Program-made: the position numbers and the translations under genes
Source of the DNA: Actinoplanes missouriensis 431
Lineage (GTDB): Bacteria; Actinomycetota; Actinomycetes; Mycobacteriales; Micromonosporaceae
DNA: 64,000 nucleotides
Direction of reading: 5' to 3'
Assembly (NCBI RefSeq): GCF_000284295.1
Contig: NC_017093.1
Coordinates: 6,572,001-6,636,000, forward strand
Shown here: piece after piece, positions 47,695 through 55,747 of the stretch
Layout: each line of letters opens with the position of its first letter
How positions within the stretch are numbered: position 1 is the first letter of the stretch
The notes under the pieces: generated by a model
The model's input: only the letters and a program-made list of their open reading frames with translations
Told to the model about the DNA's origin: nothing
Database searches by the model: none

Positions 47695-48863
47695 GAGCTG
47701 TAGGCCGAGTTCTCGTGCACGTAGGCGTGAGACAGGTCGGTGGTCCAGATCGTCGCGCTCATCTCGCCCTCCCGCAGGTTGATCGTGATCTGCACGTCCC
47801 GCCCGGAGAGGTCGACCTTGGACCGGTCCTCGGCCGCGGCGCCGCCCTTGCAGACCCAGACCCCGTTGATCGCGACGTCGACCCGGTCCGGCTCGAAGGC
47901 CGCGCTCGTGGTGCCGACCGCCGCGAGGATCCGCCCCCAGTTCGGGTCGTTGCCGAAGAGCGCCGTCTTGACCAGGTTGTTGTTCGCCACCACCCGGCCG
48001 ACCTGCACCGCGTCGGCCTCGCTGGCCGCGCCCGCCACCTCGATCGCGATGTGCTTGGTGGCGCCCTCGGCGTCGCCGATCAGCTGCTGGGCCAGGTCGT
48101 GGCAGACCTCGGTGACCGCGGCGGTCAGCTCCGCGAGCGTGGGCTGCGCGTTCGACGCGCCGCTGGCCAGCAGGATCACCGTGTCGTTCGTCGACATGCA
48201 GCCGTCGGCGTCGATCCGGTCGAAGGTGACCCGGGTGGCAGCGCGCAGCGCCGCGTCGAGCGTCTCGTTGTCCGCCGACGCGTCAGTGGTGATCACGACG
48301 AGCATGGTGGCGAGCGCCGGGGCGAGCATGCCGGCGCCCTTGGCGATCCCGCCGACCGACCAGCCGGCGCGCTGGGCGACCGCGTTCTTCGCGACCGTGT
48401 CGGTCGTCATGATCGCCTCGGCGGCCCGGGAACCGCCGTCGGCGGTGAGCGCCTTCGCGGCCGCCGTCACGCCGGGGAGCAGCTTGTCCATCGGCAGTAG
48501 CTCGCCGATCAGCCCGGTCGAGCAGACCGCCACGTCGCCGGGGCCGACCATCATCGGTTTCGGGCCGCTCCGCAGCACCGCCGCGGTGTGCTCGGCCGTG
48601 CTGTGGGTGTCCCGGAAGCCCTGCGTGCCGGTGCAGGCGTTGGCCCCGCCGGAGTTGAGCACGACGGCGCGGATCACCCCGCCCTTGAGCACCTGCTGGC
48701 TCCAGAGCACCGGCGCGGCCTTCACCCGGTTGCCGGTGAAGACGGCGGCCGCGGTGTAGTCCGGCCCGTCGTTGACGACCAGGGCGACGTCCGGGTTTCC
48801 GCTGGCCTTGAGCCCGGCGGCGACGCCTGACGCGCGGAAGCCCTTGGGGGTGGTGACGGTCAC
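47691..48863 (-). CDS. argJ: Glutamate N-acetyltransferase/ornithine acetyltransferase
   Basis: A 390-residue self-cleaving enzyme that moves the acetyl group from acetylornithine to glutamate. The self-cleavage motif K-G-A-G-M-L-A-P-A-L-A-T-M-L places the break between Ala185 and Thr186, with Thr186 as nucleophile. S-T-N-D-T-V follows. Its presence makes the pathway cyclic, so no argE is needed. GTG 48863 overlaps argC by 4 bases. Confidence 0.96.
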   Translation of the reverse strand: MTVTTPKGFRASGVAAGLKASGNPDVALVVNDGPDYTAAAVFTGNRVKAAPVLWSQQVLKGGVIRAVVLNSGGANACTGTQGFRDTHSTAEHTAAVLRSGPKPMMVGPGDVAVCSTGLIGELLPMDKLLPGVTAAAKALTADGGSRAAEAIMTTDTVAKNAVAQRAGWSVGGIAKGAGMLAPALATMLVVITTDASADNETLDAALRAATRVTFDRIDADGCMSTNDTVILLASGASNAQPTLAELTAAVTEVCHDLAQQLIGDAEGATKHIAIEVAGAASEADAVQVGRVVANNNLVKTALFGNDPNWGRILAAVGTTSAAFEPDRVDVAINGVWVCKGGAAAEDRSKVDLSGRDVQITINLREGEMSATIWTTDLSHAYVHENSAYSS

Positions 48864-49861
48864 GGCGCGACTCCGAAGACGCTCAAGCCCGTGGTCTCGG
48901 GCAGACCGAACATGATGTTGGCGACCTGCACGGCCTGGCCGGCCGCGCCCTTGCCGAGGTTGTCAAGCGCGCTCACCACGATGATGCGCCCGGAGTCGAT
49001 GTCGACGGTGGCCTGCAGGTGGCAGGAGTTGGAACCGGCGGTGGCGGCCGTGTGCGGCCACTGCCCCTCGGGCAGCACGTGCACGAACGGCTCGGTCGCG
49101 TACGCCGCCTGCAGCGCCTCGCGCGGGTCGCCGCCGTTGAGCCGGCGGGCCGTCACGGTCGCCAGGATGCCGCGCGGCATCGGCGCGAGGATCGGGGTCA
49201 TCGACAGCGAGCCCGCGCCGGTGGCCTGCTTGATCTCGGCGACGTGCTGGTGCGCGCCGACCTTGTAGGGCGACAGGTCACCCATGATCTCGCTGGCCAG
49301 CAGGTTGACCTTGGCGTTGCGGCCGGCGCCGGAGGTGCCCGAGCTGGCGACCACCACGACGTCCTCGGGGTCGGCCACGCCGGCGGCGATCAGCGGCGCG
49401 AGCGCCAGGGTGATCGTCGCGGCGTAACAGCCGGTGTTCGCCACGCGGTCGGACGCGGCGATCGCGGCCCGCGCGCCGGGCAGCTCGGGCAGGCCGTAGG
49501 TCCAGGTCCCGGCGTGCCCGCCGCCGTAGTAGCGCGTCCACTGCTCGGCGCTCTCCAGCCGGAAGTCGGCGCCCAGGTCGACCACCTTCGTCCCGGTCGG
49601 CAGCTGCGCCGCCACGGCCGCGGACTGCCCGTGCGGCAGAGCGAGGAACACCAGGTCGGCGCCGCTCAAGGTCTCCGCGTCGGTCGCCCCGAGCGTCAGG
49701 TCGAGCCCGGCCAACTGCGGGTGTACGGCACTGACCGCCGACCCTGCCTGACTGTGCGCCGTGGCCGTGACGAGGTCGAACTCGGGGTGCCCGGCCAGCA
49801 GGCGCAGCAACTCGCCCCCCGCGTAACCACTTGCTCCCGCTACCGCGACCCGGATTCCCAT
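48860..49861 (-). CDS. argC: N-acetyl-gamma-glutamyl-phosphate reductase
   Basis: A 333-residue reductase. The N-terminal Rossmann turn is G-A-S-G-Y-A-G-G-E-L. The catalytic cysteine is Cys145 in N-T-G-C-Y-A, and H-Q-H-V-A-E-I lies in the catalytic domain. It is the first gene of the arg operon: ATG 49861 has GGAGG five bases upstream, and candidate ArgR sites lie just before it. Confidence 0.96.
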   Translation of the reverse strand: MGIRVAVAGASGYAGGELLRLLAGHPEFDLVTATAHSQAGSAVSAVHPQLAGLDLTLGATDAETLSGADLVFLALPHGQSAAVAAQLPTGTKVVDLGADFRLESAEQWTRYYGGGHAGTWTYGLPELPGARAAIAASDRVANTGCYAATITLALAPLIAAGVADPEDVVVVASSGTSGAGRNAKVNLLASEIMGDLSPYKVGAHQHVAEIKQATGAGSLSMTPILAPMPRGILATVTARRLNGGDPREALQAAYATEPFVHVLPEGQWPHTAATAGSNSCHLQATVDIDSGRIIVVSALDNLGKGAAGQAVQVANIMFGLPETTGLSVFGVAP

Positions 49862-49871
49862 ACCAACCTCC

Positions 49872-49907
49872 GCATGACTATGCAGAGAACCGTATCAAGC
49901 GTGATAC
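49872..49907. promoter_or_regulatory. Candidate ArgR operator region upstream of argC
   Basis: GCAT-GACT-ATGC (49872-49883) and the perfect GTATCA-AGCG-TGATAC (49892-49907) lie 11-46 bases upstream of argC. The TGCAT/ATGC arms resemble ARG boxes of streptomycetes, which have TGCAT-type halves. Which of the two is the ArgR site is not settled; the second may overlap the promoter. Confidence 0.6.
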
Positions 49908-49973
49908 CCCGCGGCAAACGAGTTCCACATGTCGGCGGGGATAGTCACACCCAGGGGCGGTGAGATGGGTCTT

Positions 49974-50666
49974 TCAGCTGGTCGCGGCGTCGACCCCGGT
50001 CTCGTGCCGGCCCAGGAGGATCGGGTCACGCCGGGACAGCACGTCAGCGGCCGCCTTCACCGCGGCGAACTCCTCCCGGATCTCACCGCGCAGCCAGAGC
50101 CGCCGATCCGACCGGACCGTCTCGTCGCCGACGCCCGTCGCGTCCACCCCGAGCGCCCGGCAGAGCGCCACCGCCCGCTCGATGTGGAAGCTCTGCGTCA
50201 CCACGATCGCCCGGCGCACGCCGAAGATCCGGCGCGCCCGCGCGCACGAGTCGTAGGTGTCGAACCCGGCGTGGTCCAGCACCACCCGGGACACCGGCAC
50301 ACCGTGCGACACCAGCCAGACCATCATCGAACCGGGCTCGTCGTAATCCCAGTTCGCGTGGTCGCCGGAAACCAGGATCGCCTTCACCGTGCCGGCCGCG
50401 TAAAGCTGCCGGGCGATTTCCAGCCGCGCCTCGAGGAACGCCGACGGCTGCCCACCGGGGTGGACCTGAGCACCGAGAACCAGGGCGACCGGAGCGGACG
50501 GGACGGTGTCGACCCGGTAGACGTGCCCGGCAGCCGTCGACCGTACCCAGTGAAGGCAGCCGGCGGTGACGGCAACCGCAAGGATGCCGCCAAGCGCGGC
50601 CGTGGTGACGAGCCGGCGGATCCAGAGGTTCTTCAGCACCCGGCCGAGGATGGCAAATCCGGTCAA
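49974..50666 (-). CDS. YdcF/SanA-like membrane protein (DUF218)
   Basis: A 230-residue protein with one N-terminal membrane helix (about residues 19-40) and a DUF218 domain: A-L-V-L-G-A-Q-V, A-I-L-V-S-G-D-H-A, D-T-Y-D-S-C-A-R-A and V-V-T-Q-S-F-H-I-E-R-A. SanA relatives affect envelope permeability and vancomycin tolerance at low temperature. The TTG at 50666 is a weak start; GTG 50642 would still leave the helix. Confidence 0.85.
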   Translation of the reverse strand: MTGFAILGRVLKNLWIRRLVTTAALGGILAVAVTAGCLHWVRSTAAGHVYRVDTVPSAPVALVLGAQVHPGGQPSAFLEARLEIARQLYAAGTVKAILVSGDHANWDYDEPGSMMVWLVSHGVPVSRVVLDHAGFDTYDSCARARRIFGVRRAIVVTQSFHIERAVALCRALGVDATGVGDETVRSDRRLWLRGEIREEFAAVKAAADVLSRRDPILLGRHETGVDAATS

Positions 50667-50750
50667 CGCGACGCGCTGACCTCAGTCAGCGTCGGGCTCC
50701 CGGGGAGGCCGGCGCGGCTGTGCGCACCGACCGGCGACCCGTCGCCTACT

Positions 50751-50826
50751 TCGTCGCTGTGTCGGCGTGGCCGGGGGACCCGCGCCATTCGTCGCTGTGT
50801 CGGCGTGGCCGGGGGACCCGCGCCGA
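50751..50826. repeat. 38-bp tandem duplication
   Basis: Two almost identical 38-base copies begin at 50751 and 50789 (TCGTCGCTGTGTCGGCGTGG then CCGGGGGACCCGCGCC). They lie in the divergent gap between the YdcF-like gene and the GNAT gene. Confidence 0.9.
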
Positions 50827-50881
50827 AGCCGGCGAGGTCCGGCCGGCCGGGGATGAGCGGCCGATGAGGCACCATGGCGGG

Positions 50882-51637
50882 GTGCCAAATCAAGATCTTT
50901 CTGTACGGTGGGCGGCCGCTGCTGCGGGGGCCCGGGTGTTCCGGGCGCCGGGGGCGACGGTGGTGGCCTGTGCTGATCTGGCGCACTGGGATCGGCTGGC
51001 GATGGCCGGGACGCCGGATGCGCTCGCGGAGCTGATCCGGGAGGTGTTGCCGCTTGTCGGGCCGTCGTTCCGGCCGTTCGGGGCGGAGGAGCTCGTCGCT
51101 GCCGTGGTGGCGCGGGTTCCCGAGCTGGAGATGAGCGCCCGATTCGCGTGGATGGAGACCGAGACGCCGATGGCGCCGGTGACGGACGCGCCGGGGAGCG
51201 CGCCGGAGGCTTCGGAGACGCCCGTGGGTGGGGCTGCGGTGCGGGCCGGCTGGCTGGATGAGGCGGAGTGGGGTGAGGTCACCGCTCTGCTCAAGGAATC
51301 GTTTCCGGACTCCTACGCCTGGCCGGGCGCGCCCGGCGTGCGCCGCTGGGCGGGGATCCGGGACGGCGGCGGGCGGCTGCTCGCGGTCGCGGCGGACGCC
51401 TGGTCGACGCCGGAGATCGGGTTCCTGGCGGGGGTGGCGACCCGCCGCGAGGCCCGGGGGCGTGGACTCGCGGCGGCACTGTGCGGATTCGTGACGGACG
51501 ACCTGCTGGACGGGCGGGAACGGGTGGCGCTGCTCGCGGACTACGACAACGTGGCGGCCGTCGCGACGTACCGGAAGCTGGGTTTTGCGACCCTGCCGGT
51601 GGCCGCCGCGCGTCAGGCGCTGCGCTTCGCCACGTAG
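50882..51637 (+). CDS. GNAT-family acetyltransferase
   Basis: A 251-residue protein. The C-terminal half holds the acetyl-CoA site G-V-A-T-R-R-E-A-R-G-R-G-L-A and the closing V-A-T-Y-R-K-L-G-F. The first 100 residues (F-R-A-P-G-A-T-V-V-A-C-A-D-L) are a separate N-terminal domain common in actinobacterial GNAT proteins. GTG 50882 is my choice; ATG 50864 is in frame. Substrate unknown. The last 25 bases overlap the convergent methyltransferase gene. Confidence 0.85.
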   Translation: MPNQDLSVRWAAAAAGARVFRAPGATVVACADLAHWDRLAMAGTPDALAELIREVLPLVGPSFRPFGAEELVAAVVARVPELEMSARFAWMETETPMAPVTDAPGSAPEASETPVGGAAVRAGWLDEAEWGEVTALLKESFPDSYAWPGAPGVRRWAGIRDGGGRLLAVAADAWSTPEIGFLAGVATRREARGRGLAAALCGFVTDDLLDGRERVALLADYDNVAAVATYRKLGFATLPVAAARQALRFAT

Positions 51638-52407
51638 AGCAGGTACTCCCACTCGCGGGCGCCCTCGGCGAGCTCGGCGATCGCGGCGTCCAGGGCGGCC
51701 ACCTTCGACGGGTCCCCGGCGATGTTGCGGTAGACCGCGATGGTCGGGCCGTAGACGCTCTTGAAGTAGTCACGCATCTCGGCGCCGGTCGCGAACCGGT
51801 CCACCCGCAGGGTGCGGCGTTCCACCCGGACGTCGGTGACGCCGTCGCCGAACAGCTCGGCCAGGTGCGCCGGGTCACCCCAGCGCGGCGGCGGCTGCGC
51901 GCCGGCCGGCGGCGGGGCGGCGTACGGCTTCATCGTGGCGAACAGCTGACCGATGAACCCCTCCGGCGTCCAGTTGGCGAGCGCCACCGTGCCACCGGGC
52001 CGGCACACCCGGAGCAGCTCGCCGGCGGCCTCGGTGTGGAACGGCGCGAACATCACGCCGATGCAGGAGATGACCGTGTCGAAGGAGGCGGTCTCGAACG
52101 GCAGCGCCTCGGCGTCCGCCTCGGTCCAGGTGAGTTTCGTGCCGCGGGAGGCGGCCAGCCGCTCACCGGCGGCGAGCAGTTCCGGAGTGAGATCACTGGC
52201 GGTCACCGTGGCGCCCTTGAGCGCGGCCGGGATCGCCGCGTTGCCGGTGCCGGCGCCGACGTCCAGGACGGTCTGTCCCGGCCCGATGCCGGCGGCCTCG
52301 ACCAGAACCGGCCCGAGCGGCGCGACGACCTCGGCGGCCAGTGCTGGATAGTCACCGGACGCCCACATGGCGCGGTGCTTGTCCTTGATGCTGTTGGTGG
52401 TAGTCAT
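51613..52407 (-). CDS. Class I SAM-dependent methyltransferase
   Basis: A 264-residue methyltransferase. Motif I is V-L-D-V-G-A-G-T-G-N; E-A-D-A-E-A-L-P-F and F-D-T-V-I-S-C-I-G are motifs II and post-II. A C-terminal region resembles UbiE/COQ5-like small-molecule methyltransferases. It diverges from the HxlR gene across an operator-like palindrome, so it is probably that regulator's target. Substrate unknown. Confidence 0.88.
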   Translation of the reverse strand: MTTTNSIKDKHRAMWASGDYPALAAEVVAPLGPVLVEAAGIGPGQTVLDVGAGTGNAAIPAALKGATVTASDLTPELLAAGERLAASRGTKLTWTEADAEALPFETASFDTVISCIGVMFAPFHTEAAGELLRVCRPGGTVALANWTPEGFIGQLFATMKPYAAPPPAGAQPPPRWGDPAHLAELFGDGVTDVRVERRTLRVDRFATGAEMRDYFKSVYGPTIAVYRNIAGDPSKVAALDAAIAELAEGAREWEYLLYVAKRSA

Positions 52408-52444
52408 GTCACTGACAGTAGGAAATCGTTAACGGTCCGGCCTA

Positions 52445-52459
52445 GTACACGATCTGTAC
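52445..52459. promoter_or_regulatory. Candidate HxlR operator
   Basis: GTACA-CGATC-TGTAC, perfect five-base arms, is located 37 bases upstream of the methyltransferase and 57 bases upstream of the HxlR gene. HxlR-type regulators bind short GTAC/TAC-type palindromes of this size. Confidence 0.6.
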
Positions 52460-52515
52460 CTGGGGTGTCCGAAACCGGACGGTGCGCAGTGATCGCCCGG
52501 CGTTACAGTCGCCGC

Positions 52516-53190
52516 ATGGGTGCCTCGTACGGGCAGTTCTGCCCGGTGGCCAAGGCCATGGAACTGCTCGACGAGCGCTGGACCATGCTCGTGATCCGCG
52601 AACTGATGGCCGGCAGCCGGCGCTTCAACGACCTGCGGCGGGGACTGCCCCGGATGTCGCCGTCGCTGCTCTCTCGCCGGTTGCAGCAGCTCACCGCCGC
52701 CGGGCTGGTGGAGCGTCACCCGTTCGGGGCGGAGGTGGAATATGAGCTCACCCCCGCCGGCAAGGAACTTCAGCCGATCGTGATGGCCCTCGGCGCCTGG
52801 GGCGCCCGCTGGGTCCCCGAGCTGGGTGATCGTGACCTCGACCCGAAACTGCTCCTCTGGGACATGCACCGGACCGTCGATCACGGCGCGGTGCCCCGGG
52901 GGCGTACCGTGCTGCGGTTCTCCTTCCCGGCGGCGCCGCGACCGGTCCGGGACTGGTGGCTGGTGATCACGCCGGACGAGGCCGACCTCTGCGACATCGA
53001 TCCGGGGCACGAGGTGGACGTGCTGGTCACCGCGGAGCTGCGCTGCCTCACCGACGTGTGGCGGGGCGAGCGGAGCTGGTCGTCGGCGCTGCGGTCCGGC
53101 GAGATCGCGTTCCAGGGGCCGGAGGACCTGCGGCGCGCGGTGCCGGGCTGGTTCAAGCCCTTCGCGTTCGCCGCGGTCCCCCGGCCATGA
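52516..53190 (+). CDS. HxlR-family regulator
   Basis: A 224-residue regulator. The winged helix occupies residues about 5-100: F-C-P-V-A-K-A-M-E-L-L-D-E-R-W-T, with the Cys9 position often redox-active in this family, then R-F-N-D-L-R-R-G-L-P and L-S-R-R-L-Q-Q-L. An additional C-terminal domain of about 110 residues, absent in short HxlR proteins, resembles an SCP2-like lipid-binding fold and may sense a ligand. ATG 52516 has no ribosome binding site. Confidence 0.88.
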   Translation: MGASYGQFCPVAKAMELLDERWTMLVIRELMAGSRRFNDLRRGLPRMSPSLLSRRLQQLTAAGLVERHPFGAEVEYELTPAGKELQPIVMALGAWGARWVPELGDRDLDPKLLLWDMHRTVDHGAVPRGRTVLRFSFPAAPRPVRDWWLVITPDEADLCDIDPGHEVDVLVTAELRCLTDVWRGERSWSSALRSGEIAFQGPEDLRRAVPGWFKPFAFAAVPRP

Positions 53191-53259
53191 GACTCGGACG
53201 CGGCCCCCGGCCGTGAGACTCTGACGCGGCCCCCGGCCGTGAGACCGGCTTCGGGGCCG
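53175..53259. repeat. 26-bp repeats over the hxlR end, with terminator-like stem
   Basis: Three 26-base units (GGCCCCCGGCCGTGAGACTC type) start at about 53175, 53201 and 53227. The first lies in the last codons of hxlR. The last one includes CGGCCCC (53227-53233) pairing with GGGGCCG (53253-53259), which may end both hxlR and the convergent GH3 gene. Confidence 0.75.
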
Positions 53260-53268
53260 CGGAGAAGA

Positions 53269-55515
53269 TCAGCTGATCCGGAACTTCGCCGACAGCAGGG
53301 ACGACGGCCGGGAGTTCGGGCCCACGAGCAGCTCGAAATCGCCGAGTTCGACGACCCGGACCGCATCCGCGTCGACGAGCGTGCAGTCGCTCGCCGGCAC
53401 CTCGATCTCCACCGTCATGCTCTCCCCCGGCGGCACGGTCACCTGCCGGTACGCCTTCAGCTCCCGGCTCGCCCAGGTGACGCTGGTGACCAGGTCGCTG
53501 ACGTAGGCCTGCACGGTCTCGAGCGCCGGCCGCGTCCCGGTGTTGGTGAGCCGCACCGACGCCCGGACCGCCCCGTCGGCGGTGACGTCCGGCTCGCCGA
53601 TGGTCAGCCCGTCGTAGACGACGGTCGTGTAGCTGAGCCCCTCGCCGAACGCGAACAGCGGGTCCTGGGTGAGGTCCGCGTACCGGGTGCCGTGCTGGCC
53701 GCGCAGCTGGTTGTAGTAGATCGGCTGCTGGCCGACGTGCCGGGCCGCGGAGATCGGCATCCGCCCGCTCGGCTCGATGTGGCCGAGGATCAGCTCGGCC
53801 AGGGCCTGCCCGCCGCGCATGCCCGGGTTGAACGCCTGGATCAGCGCGGACGCGTTCAGCGCCGACGGCGGCAGCACGTGCGGTTTCGAGTCGATCAGCA
53901 CGACGACCATCGGGGTGCCGGTGGCCGCCACCGCGTCGAGCAGCGCGATCTGGCCGCCCTGCAGCTCCAGGGTGGCGGTGGACTTGTGCTCGCCGGTGAG
54001 GTTGACCGTGTCGCCGACGACCACGACCGCCACGTCGGCGGACCGGGCGGCCGCGACCGCCGCCGCGATGCGCTCCGGGTCGGCCGGGATCGGCTGCGAG
54101 ATCGGCGGCCGGGGCTGGCCGTCCGGGAAGGTCTCGCCCGCGGGGTCCGCGACCAGGTGCTCGATGTCGGCGCCGCGCTCGTGCACGACCTCCCAGCCGG
54201 CCGGCGCGGCGGCGCGCAGGCCGTCCAGCACGGTCGCGGTCAGCTCGCGCGGGTGGCCATCCGGCATCCAGTCGACCTGGCCGGAGTTGCCGGCCCAGTC
54301 GCCGAGCTGGGCGGAGACGTCGTCGGCGTTGGGGCCGAGGACCGCGATCCGGCGCGGGCCGGCCGAGCCGTCCAGCGGCAGCACGCCGTCGTTGCGCAGC
54401 AGCACCAGCGACCGGCGGGCCACCTCCAGGTTGAGCTCGGTGTGCTCCGGGTTGCCGATCACCGCCCGCTGCCGCTCGGCGTCCGGCGTCCGCGGGTTCT
54501 CGAACAGGCCCAGCTCGAACTTGAGGCGCAGGATCCGCCGTACCGCCGAATCGAGATCGTCCGCGCCCAGCAGGCCGCGCGCGACCGCCTCCTGCGCGCC
54601 TTCGAAGAAGGCGGGCGTCGTCATGATCACGTCGTTGCCCGCGGTCACCGCGCGGGCGGAGGCCTCGGCGTAGTCGGCGCAGACCTTCTGCTCCCAGACC
54701 ATCCGGCCGACGTTGTCCCAGTCCGTGACGAGCGTGCCGGTGAAGCCCCACTCGTCCTTGAGCACGTCGTTGAGCAGCCACTTGTTCGCGGTGATCGGCA
54801 CGCCGTCCATCGACTGGTAGCCGAGCATGAAGACCGCGCAGCCCTCCTTCGCGGCCCGCTCGAACGGCGGCAGGAACCAGGAGCGCAGCTTGCGGCGGCT
54901 GATGTCGGCCTCGCTGGCGTCCCGGCCGCCCTGGGTCTCGGAGTAACCGGCGAAGTGTTTCGCGGTCGCCAGGATCGCGGTCGGATCGGTGAGGCCGCCG
55001 CCCTGGTAGCCGCGGATCATCGCGGCACCCAGCTCGCTGATCAGGTAGGGGTCCTCGCCGAACGTCTCGTCGACCCGGCCCCACCGCAGGTCCCGGGCGA
55101 TGCAGAGCACCGGGGAGAAGGTCCAGTGGATGCCGGTCGCCGACGCCTCGACGGCGGTGGCCCGGGCGACGCGTTCGACGAGCGGCGCGTCCCAGGTCGC
55201 GGCCATCGCCAGCTGCGTCGGGAAGATCGTGGCGCCGGGCCAGAACGAGTGGCCGTGGATGCAGTCCTCCGCGGTGAGCAGCGGGATCCGCAACCGGGTA
55301 CGCGCGACCAGCTCGCCCGCCTCGATCAGTTTCGCCGGCGAGGTGTGCAGGATGGAGCCGGCCAGCCTGTCCACGATGATCTCGGCGAGGTCCTGCCGGG
55401 CGTCGAGCTGCAGCATCTGCCCGGCTTTCTCGGCCAGTGTCATGCGCCCCAGCAGATCTTCCACCCGCTCCTCGATGGAGAGCGATGGGTCCTGATATGG
55501 GAAGTCTGCGGGCAT
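53269..55515 (-). CDS. GH3 beta-glucosidase
   Basis: A 748-residue glycoside hydrolase family 3 enzyme. The N-terminal barrel carries the nucleophile Asp in L-V-T-D-W-D-N-V and K-H-F-A-G-Y. An alpha/beta domain and a C-terminal fibronectin III-like domain (V-R-L-T-N-T-G-T-R-P-A-L-E-T-V-Q) follow. No signal peptide, so it probably cleaves imported oligosaccharides inside the cell. ATG 55515 has GGAGG five bases upstream. The frame runs further upstream without a sensible protein. Confidence 0.92.
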   Translation of the reverse strand: MPADFPYQDPSLSIEERVEDLLGRMTLAEKAGQMLQLDARQDLAEIIVDRLAGSILHTSPAKLIEAGELVARTRLRIPLLTAEDCIHGHSFWPGATIFPTQLAMAATWDAPLVERVARATAVEASATGIHWTFSPVLCIARDLRWGRVDETFGEDPYLISELGAAMIRGYQGGGLTDPTAILATAKHFAGYSETQGGRDASEADISRRKLRSWFLPPFERAAKEGCAVFMLGYQSMDGVPITANKWLLNDVLKDEWGFTGTLVTDWDNVGRMVWEQKVCADYAEASARAVTAGNDVIMTTPAFFEGAQEAVARGLLGADDLDSAVRRILRLKFELGLFENPRTPDAERQRAVIGNPEHTELNLEVARRSLVLLRNDGVLPLDGSAGPRRIAVLGPNADDVSAQLGDWAGNSGQVDWMPDGHPRELTATVLDGLRAAAPAGWEVVHERGADIEHLVADPAGETFPDGQPRPPISQPIPADPERIAAAVAAARSADVAVVVVGDTVNLTGEHKSTATLELQGGQIALLDAVAATGTPMVVVLIDSKPHVLPPSALNASALIQAFNPGMRGGQALAELILGHIEPSGRMPISAARHVGQQPIYYNQLRGQHGTRYADLTQDPLFAFGEGLSYTTVVYDGLTIGEPDVTADGAVRASVRLTNTGTRPALETVQAYVSDLVTSVTWASRELKAYRQVTVPPGESMTVEIEVPASDCTLVDADAVRVVELGDFELLVGPNSRPSSLLSAKFRIS

Positions 55516-55538
55516 ACATGCCTCCGGTCTGACGAACA

Positions 55539-55599
55539 CGAACGGTTCGGAGTCTTCCAGTCCGGAACCGGTTCCGGCACCCCGCTCCGGTTCCGGAAC
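55539..55599. promoter_or_regulatory. Three GGTTCCGGAAC-type palindromes upstream of the GH3 gene
   Basis: CGAAC-G-GTTCG (55539-55549), CCGGAACCGGTTCCGG (55562-55577, perfect) and GTTCCGGAAC (55590-55599, perfect). All share GAAC/GTTC arms and lie within 85 bases upstream of the GH3 start. They probably form a multi-site operator for an unlinked regulator; no regulator gene is adjacent. Confidence 0.6.
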
Positions 55600-55747
55600 T
55601 TGGCGGGTTCGATCCCGGACCCCCTCCCGCGCCGAGAGGATCGCCACAGGATCGGGTACGGGCGGCGGCCGCGCGGAGTGGGTATCGTCCCAGGAGGCCA
55701 CACTCATCGAAGTCTAACTATCACCGTGAGTGAGGATGGGAGGAGTG

